From JACCZX01 sp963729165 (lineage in GTDB: Bacteria; Pseudomonadota; Gammaproteobacteria; Burkholderiales; Burkholderiaceae_F), in contig CAVSMM010000009.1 in NCBI GenBank assembly GCA_963729165.1, positions 62,001-126,000 on the forward strand: DNA of 64,000 bases, written 5' to 3'. Shown here in pieces: positions 16,569-24,438 of this stretch. Under the pieces are notes generated by a model. That model was not told where the DNA came from and searched no databases. It saw only the letters and a program-made list of their open reading frames with translations. Numbering within the stretch: position 1 is the stretch's first letter; each line of letters opens with the position of its first letter. The position numbers were made by a program, and so were the translations under genes.

Positions 16569-18086
16569 ATGTTGGCCCACTTCGCGCAAGCCTTCTCGAT
16601 GGTGTTCGAGCCGTACACCATCCTGGTGATGGTGCTTGCTTCGCTGTTCGGACTGTTCGTCGGCGCGGTGCCTGGGCTGACCGCGACGATGGCGACCGCG
16701 CTGCTGGTGCCGGTGACATTCTTCATGCCGCCGATTCCGGCAATCGCCGCGATCGTCACGGCGACCGCGATGGCGATCTTCTCGGGCGACATACCGGGCG
16801 CGCTGTTGCGCATTCCCGGCACGCCGGCGTCTGCCGCCTATACCGACGAGGCGTTCGCGATGACGCGCAAAGGTCAGGCCGAGCTCGCGCTCGGCGCGGG
16901 TCTCGTGTTCTCAGCCATTGGTGGGCTGTTCGGCACCGTGGTGCTGATCGTTGCCGCACCGGCGCTGGCGGACATTGCGCTGCGCTTCAGCTCGTTCGAA
17001 TATTTCTGGCTCGTACTGCTCGGCCTGACGTGCGCGGTGTTCATCACGTCGGACCGTCCGCTGAAAGGATTGGTCACGCTTTTCCTCGGCCTGCTGGTCG
17101 CGTGCGTGGGCCTGGGCAATCCGGCCGGGCATCCGCGCTTCACGCTCGGCAACAGCGAGATGATGGGTGGGATCGGCTTCATTCCGATGATGATCGGCAT
17201 GTTTGCCGTGTCGGAGATCATTCGGTTTGCGGTCGACACGCGGCCGCCCGCGCAGCTCGTCGTCGAGAAGGTCGGCAACATCTTCGCCGGCCAATGGGCG
17301 CTCGCGAAGAAGTACTGGCGTCAGGTGCTGCGCGGCAGCTCGCTCGGCACGTTGGTCGGCGCGCTGCCAGGCGCCGGTGCCGACATCGCAGCGTGGATGT
17401 CGTACGCGGTCAGCAAGAAATTTTCGAAGGAGCCGCAGAAGTTCGGCACCGGCCACGTCGAGGGCATCGTCGAATCAGGCTCCGCCAACAACAGTGCACT
17501 GGCCGGCGCATGGATTCCCGCGCTGGTGTTCGGCATTCCGGGCGATTCGATCACCGCGATCGTGATCGGTGTGCTGTACATGAAGAACATGAATCCGGGG
17601 CCGACGCTGTTCACTGTCAACCCGCAGAACATCTATGCGGTGTTCATCCTGTTCATCATCGCCAATCTGATCATGGTGCCGCTCGGCATCCTGTGCATCA
17701 AGGCCGCCAAACAGATCCTGAAGGTGCCGCGCCGCGTGCTGATGCCGCTGATCCTCGTGTTCTGCATCGTCGGCACGTTTGCGATCAACAACTCGGTGTT
17801 CGACGTGGGCGTGATGCTCGCTGCCGGCGTGATTGCTTACCTGCTGGAGGAAAACGGATTCCCGATCGCGCCTGCGATTCTCGGCGTGGTGCTGGGCGGC
17901 ATGCTGGAGGAGAACTTCGTGTCGTCGATGATCAAGGCGGAGGGAAACCTGCTCGAATTTGTGTCACGGCCGATTGCAGCAACGCTTGCCGCCGTCACCA
18001 TTCTGGTCTGGTGCACGCCGGTTGTGATGCGACGGCTGCGAATGCTGCGCGCGAGCGACACGCTTCTCGAAACGCGTCGTCGCTGA
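16569..18086 (+). CDS. tctA: Tripartite tricarboxylate transporter large permease TctA
   Basis: 505 residues, an integral membrane protein with about 12 hydrophobic spans. GAVPGLTATMATALLVPVTF, IFSGDIPGALLRIPGTPASA and GALPGAGADIAAWMSY are the TctA glycine/proline-rich re-entrant motifs; GIVESGSANNSALAGAW and PALVFGIPGDSITAIVIG are also family blocks. It forms the sodium- or proton-coupled channel for the acid captured by TctC. Normal length. Last gene of the tctCBA operon. It may also serve the orphan Bug receptors at 135 and 10663, which is inference. Confidence 0.95.
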   Translation: MLAHFAQAFSMVFEPYTILVMVLASLFGLFVGAVPGLTATMATALLVPVTFFMPPIPAIAAIVTATAMAIFSGDIPGALLRIPGTPASAAYTDEAFAMTRKGQAELALGAGLVFSAIGGLFGTVVLIVAAPALADIALRFSSFEYFWLVLLGLTCAVFITSDRPLKGLVTLFLGLLVACVGLGNPAGHPRFTLGNSEMMGGIGFIPMMIGMFAVSEIIRFAVDTRPPAQLVVEKVGNIFAGQWALAKKYWRQVLRGSSLGTLVGALPGAGADIAAWMSYAVSKKFSKEPQKFGTGHVEGIVESGSANNSALAGAWIPALVFGIPGDSITAIVIGVLYMKNMNPGPTLFTVNPQNIYAVFILFIIANLIMVPLGILCIKAAKQILKVPRRVLMPLILVFCIVGTFAINNSVFDVGVMLAAGVIAYLLEENGFPIAPAILGVVLGGMLEENFVSSMIKAEGNLLEFVSRPIAATLAAVTILVWCTPVVMRRLRMLRASDTLLETRRR

Positions 18087-18131
18087 CAGCACGCCAGCAC
18101 AGCTGCGCGATGCGCAGGTCAGCCGCCCGAA

Positions 18132-18147
18132 TGTGACCCATTCCACT
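18132..18147. promoter_or_regulatory. Crp/Fnr-like dyad upstream of small membrane peptide 1
   Basis: TGTGA-CCCATT-CCACT, close to the TGTGA-N6-TCACA layout of Crp-type sites. A matching element (TGTGG-CATATC-CCACT) lies at nearly the same distance upstream of the paralogous gene at 20905: about 115 bases here and 113 there. The regulator encoded between the paralogues is a candidate to bind both. Binding is inferred only. Confidence 0.4.
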
Positions 18148-18245
18148 CTCGCCGAGTGCCGCAGCGCAACGACTACCGACACCGGCTAGACCACAGTTCG
18201 GTCATCCAGCGCAGACGCGATGGACGAACCAAATCGGGAGGATGT

Positions 18246-18542
18246 ATGCGTACTGACATGTTGATGACCAACCCCCACTCAAACAAGATCGGCGCATCCA
18301 AGCGTGCGCCGGCTTTCGCGGTAGGCGCTGCTTTGGTGTTGGTGCTTTGGTTTGTGACCACGGGCACGCCTGTCAATTCGAGCTCTGATATTTCGACGGC
18401 GCCCGCGATCGTTCAGCCCGCTCACGAATCGTCAAGCAACGACTCGAGTCTCGGTCGCGGTTCAAGTATTGACGACCCGCTAACCGCGGCGTGGACATGC
18501 ACGGCTGATCGCTGCAACGAGCGAACTAGGAGGTTGTCATGA
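18246..18542 (+). CDS. Small single-span membrane protein, paralogue 1 (probable frameshift at the end)
   Basis: 98 residues as read. Starts MRTDMLMTNPHSN behind GGGAGGATGT, has one hydrophobic span near 21-40, then a Ser/Thr/Pro-rich outer segment with LGRGSSIDD. It is paralogous to the protein at 20905, which has LGHGASIDG and ends GVDMHG. In this copy the bases coding VDMHG and stop are present at 18491-18508 but one frame over, so a base is probably missing near 18485; as read, the frame runs on to 18542 and overlaps the next ATG. Family not recognised. Confidence 0.65.
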   Translation: MRTDMLMTNPHSNKIGASKRAPAFAVGAALVLVLWFVTTGTPVNSSSDISTAPAIVQPAHESSSNDSSLGRGSSIDDPLTAAWTCTADRCNERTRRLS

Positions 18543-18730
18543 CTCAAGCATTGCATCTGCCGCAAACGAATCGGTGGGACTTCGCCGGATTGGGTGAGAG
18601 GATCCACGGGATCATGCGTACGCTGGAGGCCGAACACACGATGGCGCTGCGTGCGTCGACCAAGGCGGCTTTGTCTCGCCAGAACCTGACCGAACTGCGA
18701 GCGATGTACGCGCGGCCTAGTGCCGATTGA
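18539..18730 (+). CDS. Small hypothetical protein, 63 residues
   Basis: Begins MTQALHLPQTNRWDFAGLGE and is mostly helical and charged, with no membrane span or signal. A near-perfect AGGAGG ribosome site lies seven bases before ATG 18539, the best evidence that it is translated. It follows the small membrane peptide gene directly and is probably co-transcribed with it. Not recognised. Confidence 0.6.
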   Translation: MTQALHLPQTNRWDFAGLGERIHGIMRTLEAEHTMALRASTKAALSRQNLTELRAMYARPSAD

Positions 18731-18734
18731 TAAC

Positions 18735-18984
18735 GGTGTCGTCCGTGCGAAGGTCACTGCTGAGCGCGCGGACGATGCCGAAGACGGCCGTGATCCCGTC
18801 GCCGATCACCTGACTGACTATCGCCTCCGTAACGGTGGACGGCCTCCATCATGCGTTCCAGCACCGGCGCGAGAATCTTCTGCGCCTCCCAAGGGGCCCG
18901 GTCGGCCCGCAACTCCATCGAGCGTTTGAGGTCGGCGAAGAGGTGATCCGCTTCGAGCGGAAAGCGGCCCGGTAAAAGGAGCAA
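18735..18984 (-). pseudogene. Remnant of a class III adenylate/guanylate cyclase domain
   Basis: Reads LFADLKRSMELRADRAPWEA, then VLERMMEAVHRYGG, and after a frame change VSQVIGDGITAVFG. These are successive blocks of the class III cyclase catalytic domain as found in cyclase-ATPase regulators (FADLKGSMEL, MMEAVHRYEG, VNQVMGDGIMALFG). Both the first metal-binding Asp block and the GDG block are visible, but the frame is broken near 18820, the rest of the domain and any ATPase are absent, and there is no ribosome site. A true remnant seems more likely than a sequencing error because the 3' half is gone. Confidence 0.7.
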
Positions 18985-19154
18985 AGTTAGCGATCCTGCT
19001 TCGTTGCCAGCAGCCGCCGCTTCATCGAAGCCGCTCGATAGTGATAAACCTGGTCTTCCCGGGTTCGCCTTCTCAGGCCTCCATGCGATCCTTGGTTCAC
19101 CGCTCTAAGCGGACTTCGTTTAGCTGCTTCCTGCAAACGTAACGGGAGATCGCG

Positions 19155-19806
19155 ATGAGCGCATCGTTCCATTGGGCGGACGCGTTTGGCTATCTGGGTG
19201 CGCTGTTGCTCCTGGGTACATACTCAATGAAGACGATGATCCCCTTGCGGATCCTCGGTCATGTGCGCCAATTGCGCGTTCATTGTGTATGGCTACTTCG
19301 CACCTGCATATCCGCAATTGCTGCTGCACGTCTGCCTGCTGCCACTAAACGGGATGCGTCTCTACCAGATGGTGCAATTGGTCGACAAGGTTAAGACTGC
19401 GACCCGCGGCAATTTAGACATGGCGTGGCTGAAGCCATTCATGACGAAGCAAGCGTGCCAAGCCGGAGAAAAGATTTTCAGCAAGGGCGATGTCGCCGCT
19501 GTCATGTATTACACACTGACGGGACGCTATCGGCTTGCTGAGCTCGATCAGATCGTTGGTCCTGGCGAGATCATCGGCGAGCTCGGTCTGATCTCTCCAG
19601 ACAACAAACGCACACAGACGTTTGAATGCATCGAGACCGGAGACCTGCTGACACTGAGCTATGACTCAGTCAGACAGCTTTACTTTCAGAATCCGAAGTT
19701 CGGCTTTTACTTCCTGCGCCTGATGGGTCAGCGACTATTTCGCGATCTGCAAAACCTCGAGCAGAAGCTGTCGCAAATGGCACCCGGTGAGCCAAGCAGA
19801 TCTTGA
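19155..19806 (+). CDS. Membrane-linked cyclic-nucleotide-binding protein (frameshifted)
   Basis: The first frame gives MSASFHWADAFGYLGALLLL and KTMIPLRILG; the second continues CANCAFIVYGYFAPAYPQLL and LLPLNGMRLYQMVQL, a small three-span membrane domain. The C-terminal half is a cNMP-binding beta-roll with GEKIFSKGDVAAVMYYTLTG and VGPGEIIGELGLISPD (the phosphate-binding cassette position). No DNA-binding HTH follows. One extra base at 19258-19260 separates the frames; repaired length is about 217 residues. Probably a membrane sensor or partner for the Crp-type regulator next door; whether it binds cAMP is unknown. Confidence 0.82.
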
Positions 19807-19947
19807 GCGGTCTCAGCACCAAGGTGCCGCGGCTATTGCCGCGAAGACCAGCAGCCGCATCAGAAGAGTACTTACGCGTTCGGCCGGTGTCGGATAATGT
19901 CCGAGCGTTGGTCCTGTTGAGCGCCGCTGTCCGGTGTAACGCTGCTC

Positions 19948-20691
19948 ATGCCCTCGACGTCCGCTTTGATCGCCGCTCTGCCACAAGCAAGCCTGCGCCG
20001 CTTGGCTGCGCTAGGCCAGACGCGCAACTTTGCGAAAAATACGGTCATTATCAGTGAAGGCGATGTGGGCAACACCGTCTACATCTTGCTTGCGGGTCGC
20101 GTACGCGTTTATCACGGGACCGACGATGGGCGCGAAGTGGTGCTGGACGTGCTCGGCCCCGGCGAACTCCTCGGGGAAATGGTGCTCGACGGCTCTCCGC
20201 GCTCAGCGTCCGTTATGACGGTCGAGCCATGCACAATGGCATTCATGAGCGTTTCCACTCTGCGGGAGCATCTGCGTGACGATCCCGACATCGCGCTGCT
20301 ACTGGTGTCAGAGCTGATGGGCCGGCTGCGTCGTCGGTCGCAATCGGTAAAACAGCTCGCATTGGCAGACGTCTACCATCGGCTCTCCGCATTGCTATCG
20401 GAAGTCGGCGGACCGCAGCGTCCTGCGGTGATCGAAGGCCTAACACAGCAAGATTTAGCCGATCGGATCGGCGCCTCGCGAGACACCGTCAATCGGATCT
20501 TCAAAGAGTTGATTAAAGGCGGCTTTGTTGAGGTCGCGCGCAGACGACTTACCTTACTGCGGTCGCTTCCCCCCAGTGGTAAAGCCAACCAACTTAGGTC
20601 CAACATTGGCGTAGCACCTGGGCAGATGCGCGAGGACTCGGGCACGGCTATCCGCCCGTCGTCTGTTACTCGAGTCAGTCGAAGGCCCTGA
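19948..20691 (+). CDS. Crp/Fnr family transcriptional regulator
   Basis: 247 residues. cNMP-binding domain at about 10-125 with GDVGNTVYILLAGRVRVYHG and LGPGELLGEMVLDGSPRSAS, where the Glu and Arg-Ser of the phosphate cassette are recognisable. Then the dimer helix, and a winged helix ending LTQQDLADRIGASRDTVNRI, a good recognition helix. A C-terminal tail of about 40 residues is longer than usual. No N-terminal Fnr cysteines, so it is not an Fe-S oxygen sensor. It lies between the two paralogous small membrane genes and may bind the shared dyads upstream of them. Confidence 0.92.
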   Translation: MPSTSALIAALPQASLRRLAALGQTRNFAKNTVIISEGDVGNTVYILLAGRVRVYHGTDDGREVVLDVLGPGELLGEMVLDGSPRSASVMTVEPCTMAFMSVSTLREHLRDDPDIALLLVSELMGRLRRRSQSVKQLALADVYHRLSALLSEVGGPQRPAVIEGLTQQDLADRIGASRDTVNRIFKELIKGGFVEVARRRLTLLRSLPPSGKANQLRSNIGVAPGQMREDSGTAIRPSSVTRVSRRP

Positions 20692-20747
20692 GTTCATTGC
20701 GCAGATGTGCGGCGAAAGGCGGTCTTTGCACTGCGGCACTGTGCGAA

Positions 20748-20761
20748 CGTGAAAAATCACG
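20748..20761. promoter_or_regulatory. Palindrome CGTGA-AAAA-TCACG
   Basis: Perfect five-base arms around four A residues, between the Crp/Fnr gene and the second small membrane gene. It is about 31 bases upstream of the Crp-like dyad. It could be a second operator; binding protein unknown. Confidence 0.35.
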
Positions 20762-20791
20762 AATCGCCCACGCGCACGCCAGTGCGGCGAA

Positions 20792-20807
20792 TGTGGCATA
20801 TCCCACT
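20792..20807. promoter_or_regulatory. Crp/Fnr-like dyad upstream of small membrane peptide 2
   Basis: TGTGG-CATATC-CCACT. The surrounding bases also match those upstream of the 18246 gene: CGAATGTG just before it, then a similar leader with GTCATCCA and GCGATGGAC about 60-80 bases downstream. This points to duplication of gene plus promoter rather than chance. Confidence 0.4.
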
Positions 20808-20904
20808 TTCGAAAGGCGGCGTAGTCGGACGACAAATGCCCTTTGCCGGATCAAAGTGCAGTCATCCAAAGCACAACGCGATGGACAGATCGGCGGGAGG
20901 ACTT

Positions 20905-21186
20905 ATGCGGACGGACAAGATGATGACGATGATCAATAGTGACTCTGACAGCATGGCCGCGTTCAGGCGCGCACGCCTCTATAAGGCTATCGCTGCTTCG
21001 GCGATCGTTCTTAGCTTCGGTGTGCTCACTGTGATCGCGCCGCCGACGGACTCCGAGCCAACGGTCAGTTCTACCTTCGCCGATAAGGCTGCGGACCCAG
21101 CGGAATCGCCGCGGAGTGAGCGGTACCTCGGTCACGGAGCATCCATCGACGGAGAGTTGACGAACGGCGTTGACATGCACGGCTGA
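20905..21186 (+). CDS. Small single-span membrane protein, paralogue 2
   Basis: 93 residues. MRTDKMMTMINSDSDS, one hydrophobic span near 27-46, then an acidic Ser/Glu-rich outer part and a C-terminal LGHGASIDGELTNGVDMHG. Start set by CGGGAGGACTT. It resembles the protein at 18246 at both ends and in size, and the DNA around the C-terminus is nearly identical (15 bases from GACATG to the stop). Not recognised; the shared GVDMHG end suggests a functional tail. Confidence 0.7.
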   Translation: MRTDKMMTMINSDSDSMAAFRRARLYKAIAASAIVLSFGVLTVIAPPTDSEPTVSSTFADKAADPAESPRSERYLGHGASIDGELTNGVDMHG

Positions 21187-21257
21187 GGGCCAACGAAGCG
21201 CTGAGCCCACGAGCCGCTAACGAGACTTGTGGGTTCAGTTGCGCAGCCTTCACCGGC

Positions 21258-21725
21258 TCAACAGCGCTCGATGCGTGCGGCGTAGCAGCCGCGCTTCGCA
21301 TAATGAGCCTGGATATAGGCAATGCGCGGATCAGCGAATAAGCGCTCGATGACCTCCTCGATTTCGCTTCCTTCTCCGAGTTCTGCCTCAACCATCAGAT
21401 GGTCAGCGTCAAAGGCCCGCAGCGACACTTTCCTTGAGCGCATAACGTCAGGGACTTCGTTGGTGCTGTCGTAGGCAGCTTCGGCGCCTTCACGCACGAA
21501 GATTGCGTGGCTCGCGCGGTACGCAGTATTGGCAGGCTGATGAACGTAGTTCAAAAGGATCACCGTCTCACCGGGCTCGGCGTCGCGCAGTTCAATGCGG
21601 TCTGGATAGCCCGGTTTAGTGTCAGCGACGTAGCGCTTGGCTCCGTGCTTCGCAAGTTCGTCGTCTGTCAGCCCGAACAGATGTCGAAACGGATCAGGCG
21701 ACAACCCTGTGATGCGGAAGGACAT
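21258..21725 (-). CDS. DUF1203 family protein
   Basis: 155 residues. MSFRITGLSPDPFRHLFGLT opens the family; RYVADTKPGYPDRIELRDAE, LLNYVHQPANTAYRASHAIF and a C-terminal YIQAHYAKRGCYAARIERC are conserved blocks. Small cytoplasmic protein of unknown activity. Start at 21725 follows CCGGAG; the frame upstream to 21893 reads as non-coding. Confidence 0.88.
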   Translation of the reverse strand: MSFRITGLSPDPFRHLFGLTDDELAKHGAKRYVADTKPGYPDRIELRDAEPGETVILLNYVHQPANTAYRASHAIFVREGAEAAYDSTNEVPDVMRSRKVSLRAFDADHLMVEAELGEGSEIEEVIERLFADPRIAYIQAHYAKRGCYAARIERC

Positions 21726-22002
21726 ATAAAACTCCGGCAAGTGGAAATGGATAGTCTCGCGGGCGACATCCGCCGGATATCCGTTACTTGCTTTGCTATC
21801 GGTGTTGGGTGACTGTTCCCACGCCTCCAACATGGCTGCAATGACTGCAGGCCGACACCGCGAGCACTTTCTACAAACTTGCGGCTTTGACACCGGCGCG
21901 GCACAACTATGTGGAAGTCTGATCGCTGTTTTTGGGTAGCCACCCCTTGATGCGTCGGCTCTGGTGAGCGTAACGTCACCTTGCTAAAAATAAGGAGGAG
22001 CC

Positions 22003-23160
22003 ATGCACGCGCCAGACATTTCTCGCCGTGAGCTATTGCTTCAAGGAAGTGCCGGACTCGCGTTACTCCATGCGCCCTGGTTCGTGCGGGCTCTTCCAAG
22101 CCGGCCGGGTGAAGAGGTAGTGCCTTGGCTCGATCAGCCAGGCGCCAATCCGAGCGGTGGCGTGGTCGAGAACCTGCAGCCGTGGGAGAACCTTGCCTCC
22201 TCCTTTATTACGCCCAACGACAAGTTCTTCCGCGTGTCGCACTACGACAAGCCGGTGATCGACGAGAAGAAATGGAATCTCGAGATCGGCGGACTTGTGA
22301 AGAAGCCGATGAACTTGACGCTTGCTGCGATTAAGGCTCGGCCCCGGCAAGAGGTCGTGTACACAATCGAGTGCGGCGGCAACCATGGCTTTCCATGGTT
22401 CACGAGCGGCATCGGTACTGCGAAGTGGGCCGGTACACCACTTGCGCCGCTGCTGAAGCAAGCCGGCGTTATGGAGCGCGGCATCGAAGTCGTCTTCTGG
22501 GGTGCCGATTCGGGCACCGAAGTCATTCGCGAGATGAAGCTTCCGCAGCATTTCGCCCGCAGCATGTCGCTTGCCGATGCGATGAGCCCGAACAACATTC
22601 TGTGCTACGAAATGAACGGCGCTGCGCTTCCGCAGCCGCACGGTGCTCCGGTACGGCTGATTGCGCCGGGCTGGTACGGAATTGCGAACGTCAAGTGGCT
22701 GAATCGCATCGAAGTGCGCGATACGCGTTACATGGGCCGCTTCATGGCGCGCGATTACGTGACGATCCGCGAAGAGCAGCGTAATGGAGAGACCGAGTCG
22801 GTCGAAACCTCCGTTGGCCGCACGTTGCTTAAGTCGGTGCCGGCCAAGGTGACGCGCAAAGATGGTCAGTACAGGATTGTCGGCGCCGCTTGGGGAGCAC
22901 CGATAGCACGTGTCGAAGTGCAGGTCGACGGCGGACCATGGCGCGCAGCGACGCTAGACAAGAGTGAGCAGGGCAAATTTGCCTGGACGTTCTGGTCAGT
23001 AGATTGGCCGAACGCAGCGCCGGGAGAACACACGGTCACTTCGCGCGCCGTCGACACGCAGGGCAATGTTCAACCTGCGATGGACGCACCCAGCATCGCG
23101 AAGAAAAAAACTTATTGGGAAAGCAACGGGCAGGTTGCTAGACGTATTCGTATCGCATAG
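22003..23160 (+). CDS. Tat-exported sulfite-oxidase-family molybdoenzyme (SorA-like)
   Basis: 385 residues. Twin-arginine signal SRRELLLQGSAGLALLHAPW at the N-terminus, so the folded enzyme is exported. YTIECGGNHGF holds Cys124, the expected molybdenum ligand; GAPVRLIAPGWYGIANVKWL and the C-terminal Mo-co dimerisation domain (VQVDGGPWRAATLD, FWSVDWP) complete the fold. It would oxidise sulfite or a related oxyanion and donate electrons to a cytochrome c. No SorB-type cytochrome is adjacent, so the electron acceptor must be encoded elsewhere. A strong AAGGAGGAG ribosome site precedes the ATG. Confidence 0.9.
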   Translation: MHAPDISRRELLLQGSAGLALLHAPWFVRALPSRPGEEVVPWLDQPGANPSGGVVENLQPWENLASSFITPNDKFFRVSHYDKPVIDEKKWNLEIGGLVKKPMNLTLAAIKARPRQEVVYTIECGGNHGFPWFTSGIGTAKWAGTPLAPLLKQAGVMERGIEVVFWGADSGTEVIREMKLPQHFARSMSLADAMSPNNILCYEMNGAALPQPHGAPVRLIAPGWYGIANVKWLNRIEVRDTRYMGRFMARDYVTIREEQRNGETESVETSVGRTLLKSVPAKVTRKDGQYRIVGAAWGAPIARVEVQVDGGPWRAATLDKSEQGKFAWTFWSVDWPNAAPGEHTVTSRAVDTQGNVQPAMDAPSIAKKKTYWESNGQVARRIRIA

Positions 23161-23218
23161 CCATTAAGGCCGTCACGGCAATACGCTGCAGCTGGTATCG
23201 CCGAGTCGAGGAGGCAAC

Positions 23219-23284
23219 ATGAAAAACAATTCGATGGCTCTGCCAGCAATCTTCGCTGAGCGGCAAGACGATGTCTTTCGATAA
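23219..23284 (+). CDS. Tiny open frame (21 codons) coupled to the next gene
   Basis: Encodes MKNNSMALPAIFAERQDDVF plus Arg. It has a strong GAGGAGG ribosome site and its TAA overlaps the next ATG (TAATG), so it could be a leader peptide that couples translation of the membrane protein. It may instead be only the device that loads ribosomes there. Confidence 0.4.
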   Translation: MKNNSMALPAIFAERQDDVFR

Positions 23285-24064
23285 TGCAGGAAAGTGCGTC
23301 GCCGGCTGCTGATCTGGTCGCTGTAGATAGTTCAGCTTCGTCCGCCTCAGCAACTCGACTGTGGTGGCTGCCGCTACTCGCCGGCGTGTTGCCATTTGCG
23401 GCGACGCTGCTCGCATTTTCGATTGCGATCAGCGAAGGGCGGTTCGGCGCGTGCAATCCATTGATCGACGGCTGCGTTTCGATCAGCCGTTCCGCGCGTC
23501 ACGGTCTGGCGAACTACCTGTTTCGCGGGCTAATTCTTCCTGCCGCCGTGCTGCAGGCGCTCGTATGGCTGCTATCGCAAACCATGGTTACGCTCGATCG
23601 GAGCGCCGCGCACACACTGGCTTCGCGCGCTCCCACCGCTTGCTCTTGGCGCTGCTGTGTTCATGATTCTGTACGGCACTTTTCTCGGCACCGAGGGCGC
23701 GTGGTATCAGTGGATGCGCCGCTTTGGGGTTGTCTTTTACTTCGGCTTTACTTGCATCGCAATGCTGATCGTCAGCGACGCCGTCCGTAGAACCGCCGCG
23801 CAGACACTGTCCTATCGATTTGCTTCGGTTGCGCTGCTGGTCCTTTGCATCGCACTGCCCTTACTCGGTTTGATCAACGTAACAGTGGCGCTCGTTCTGA
23901 CCGATGCAGCCGCGGTTGACCGCTTCGAAAACGCGGCCGAATGGTGGGGAGGCCTGATTTTTACGGCATTTTTCCTGGTGCTCGCTGCGCTTTGGCGCAA
24001 GACCAGCTTCGCAGCCCACCTTCGGTCCTCTCCATTTGACAGCCGCAAGTCGCTCAACTTATAG
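23284..24064 (+). CDS. Integral membrane protein, about six spans (frameshifted)
   Basis: First frame: LWWLPLLAGVLPFAATLLAF, then GACNPLIDGCVSISRSARHG and a second and third span. Second frame: MFMILYGTFLGTEGAWYQWM, FGFTCIAMLIVSDAVRR and two further spans to DSRKSLNL. A one-base gain between about 23596 and 23645 separates them; joined, about 258 residues. The layout with a polar ISR segment after span one recalls the Frag1/DRAM/Sfk1 family, a tentative match. It ends at the operator of the ArsR gene. Confidence 0.7.
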
Positions 24065-24081
24065 TTCACCAGATGGTGAAC
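24064..24081. promoter_or_regulatory. Operator palindrome over the ArsR start codon
   Basis: GTTCACCA-GA-TGGTGAAC, a perfect 8-2-8 inverted repeat containing the ATG at 24073. Position and symmetry suit autorepression by the ArsR-type regulator, blocking both transcription and ribosome access. Confidence 0.55.
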
Positions 24082-24438
24082 CATAGCGCTCGGCTCGATC
24101 GTGTCTTCGGCGCTCTTGTCAGCCCGGCGCGTCGCGCGATTCTTGCGCAGCTCGCGCACACCGACTGCGCGTCGATCAGCGAGCTTGCGCAGCCGGTAGA
24201 GATGACGCTGCCGGCAGTGATGAAGCATCTTGACGTGCTCGAGAATGCACGCCTGATCACGCGCGCGAAGGTTGGGCGCACGATGCTGGTTCGTCTTTCA
24301 CCGAAGCCGATGGCAGAGGCGGCGAACTGGCTTAATCGCTACGAGAAGTTCTGGTCCGGCAGCCTTGACCGCCTGACTGCCTACGCCGAGAAGCAAGAAG
24401 TGCAAGCACGCAAGACTTCACCGAGAAAACGCCGATGA
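24073..24438 (+). CDS. ArsR-family HTH transcriptional regulator
   Basis: 121 residues. RVFGALVSPARRAILAQLAH, then ISELAQPVEMTLPAVMKHLD is the winged-helix recognition region, and LENARLITRAKVGRTMLVRL the wing. No metal-binding cysteine pair, which fits the subclass that accompanies SRPBCC/AHSA1 genes rather than arsenic sensors. Its stop overlaps the ATG of the SRPBCC gene by four bases. Probably represses the operon through the palindrome at its own start. Confidence 0.92.
   Translation: MVNHSARLDRVFGALVSPARRAILAQLAHTDCASISELAQPVEMTLPAVMKHLDVLENARLITRAKVGRTMLVRLSPKPMAEAANWLNRYEKFWSGSLDRLTAYAEKQEVQARKTSPRKRR

Noticed and set aside
20790..20810. Sigma-54 promoter (TGGCAT...)
   Set aside because: No GC pair at the -12 position and the partner copy at 18132 lacks the GG; a Crp-like dyad fits both copies better.
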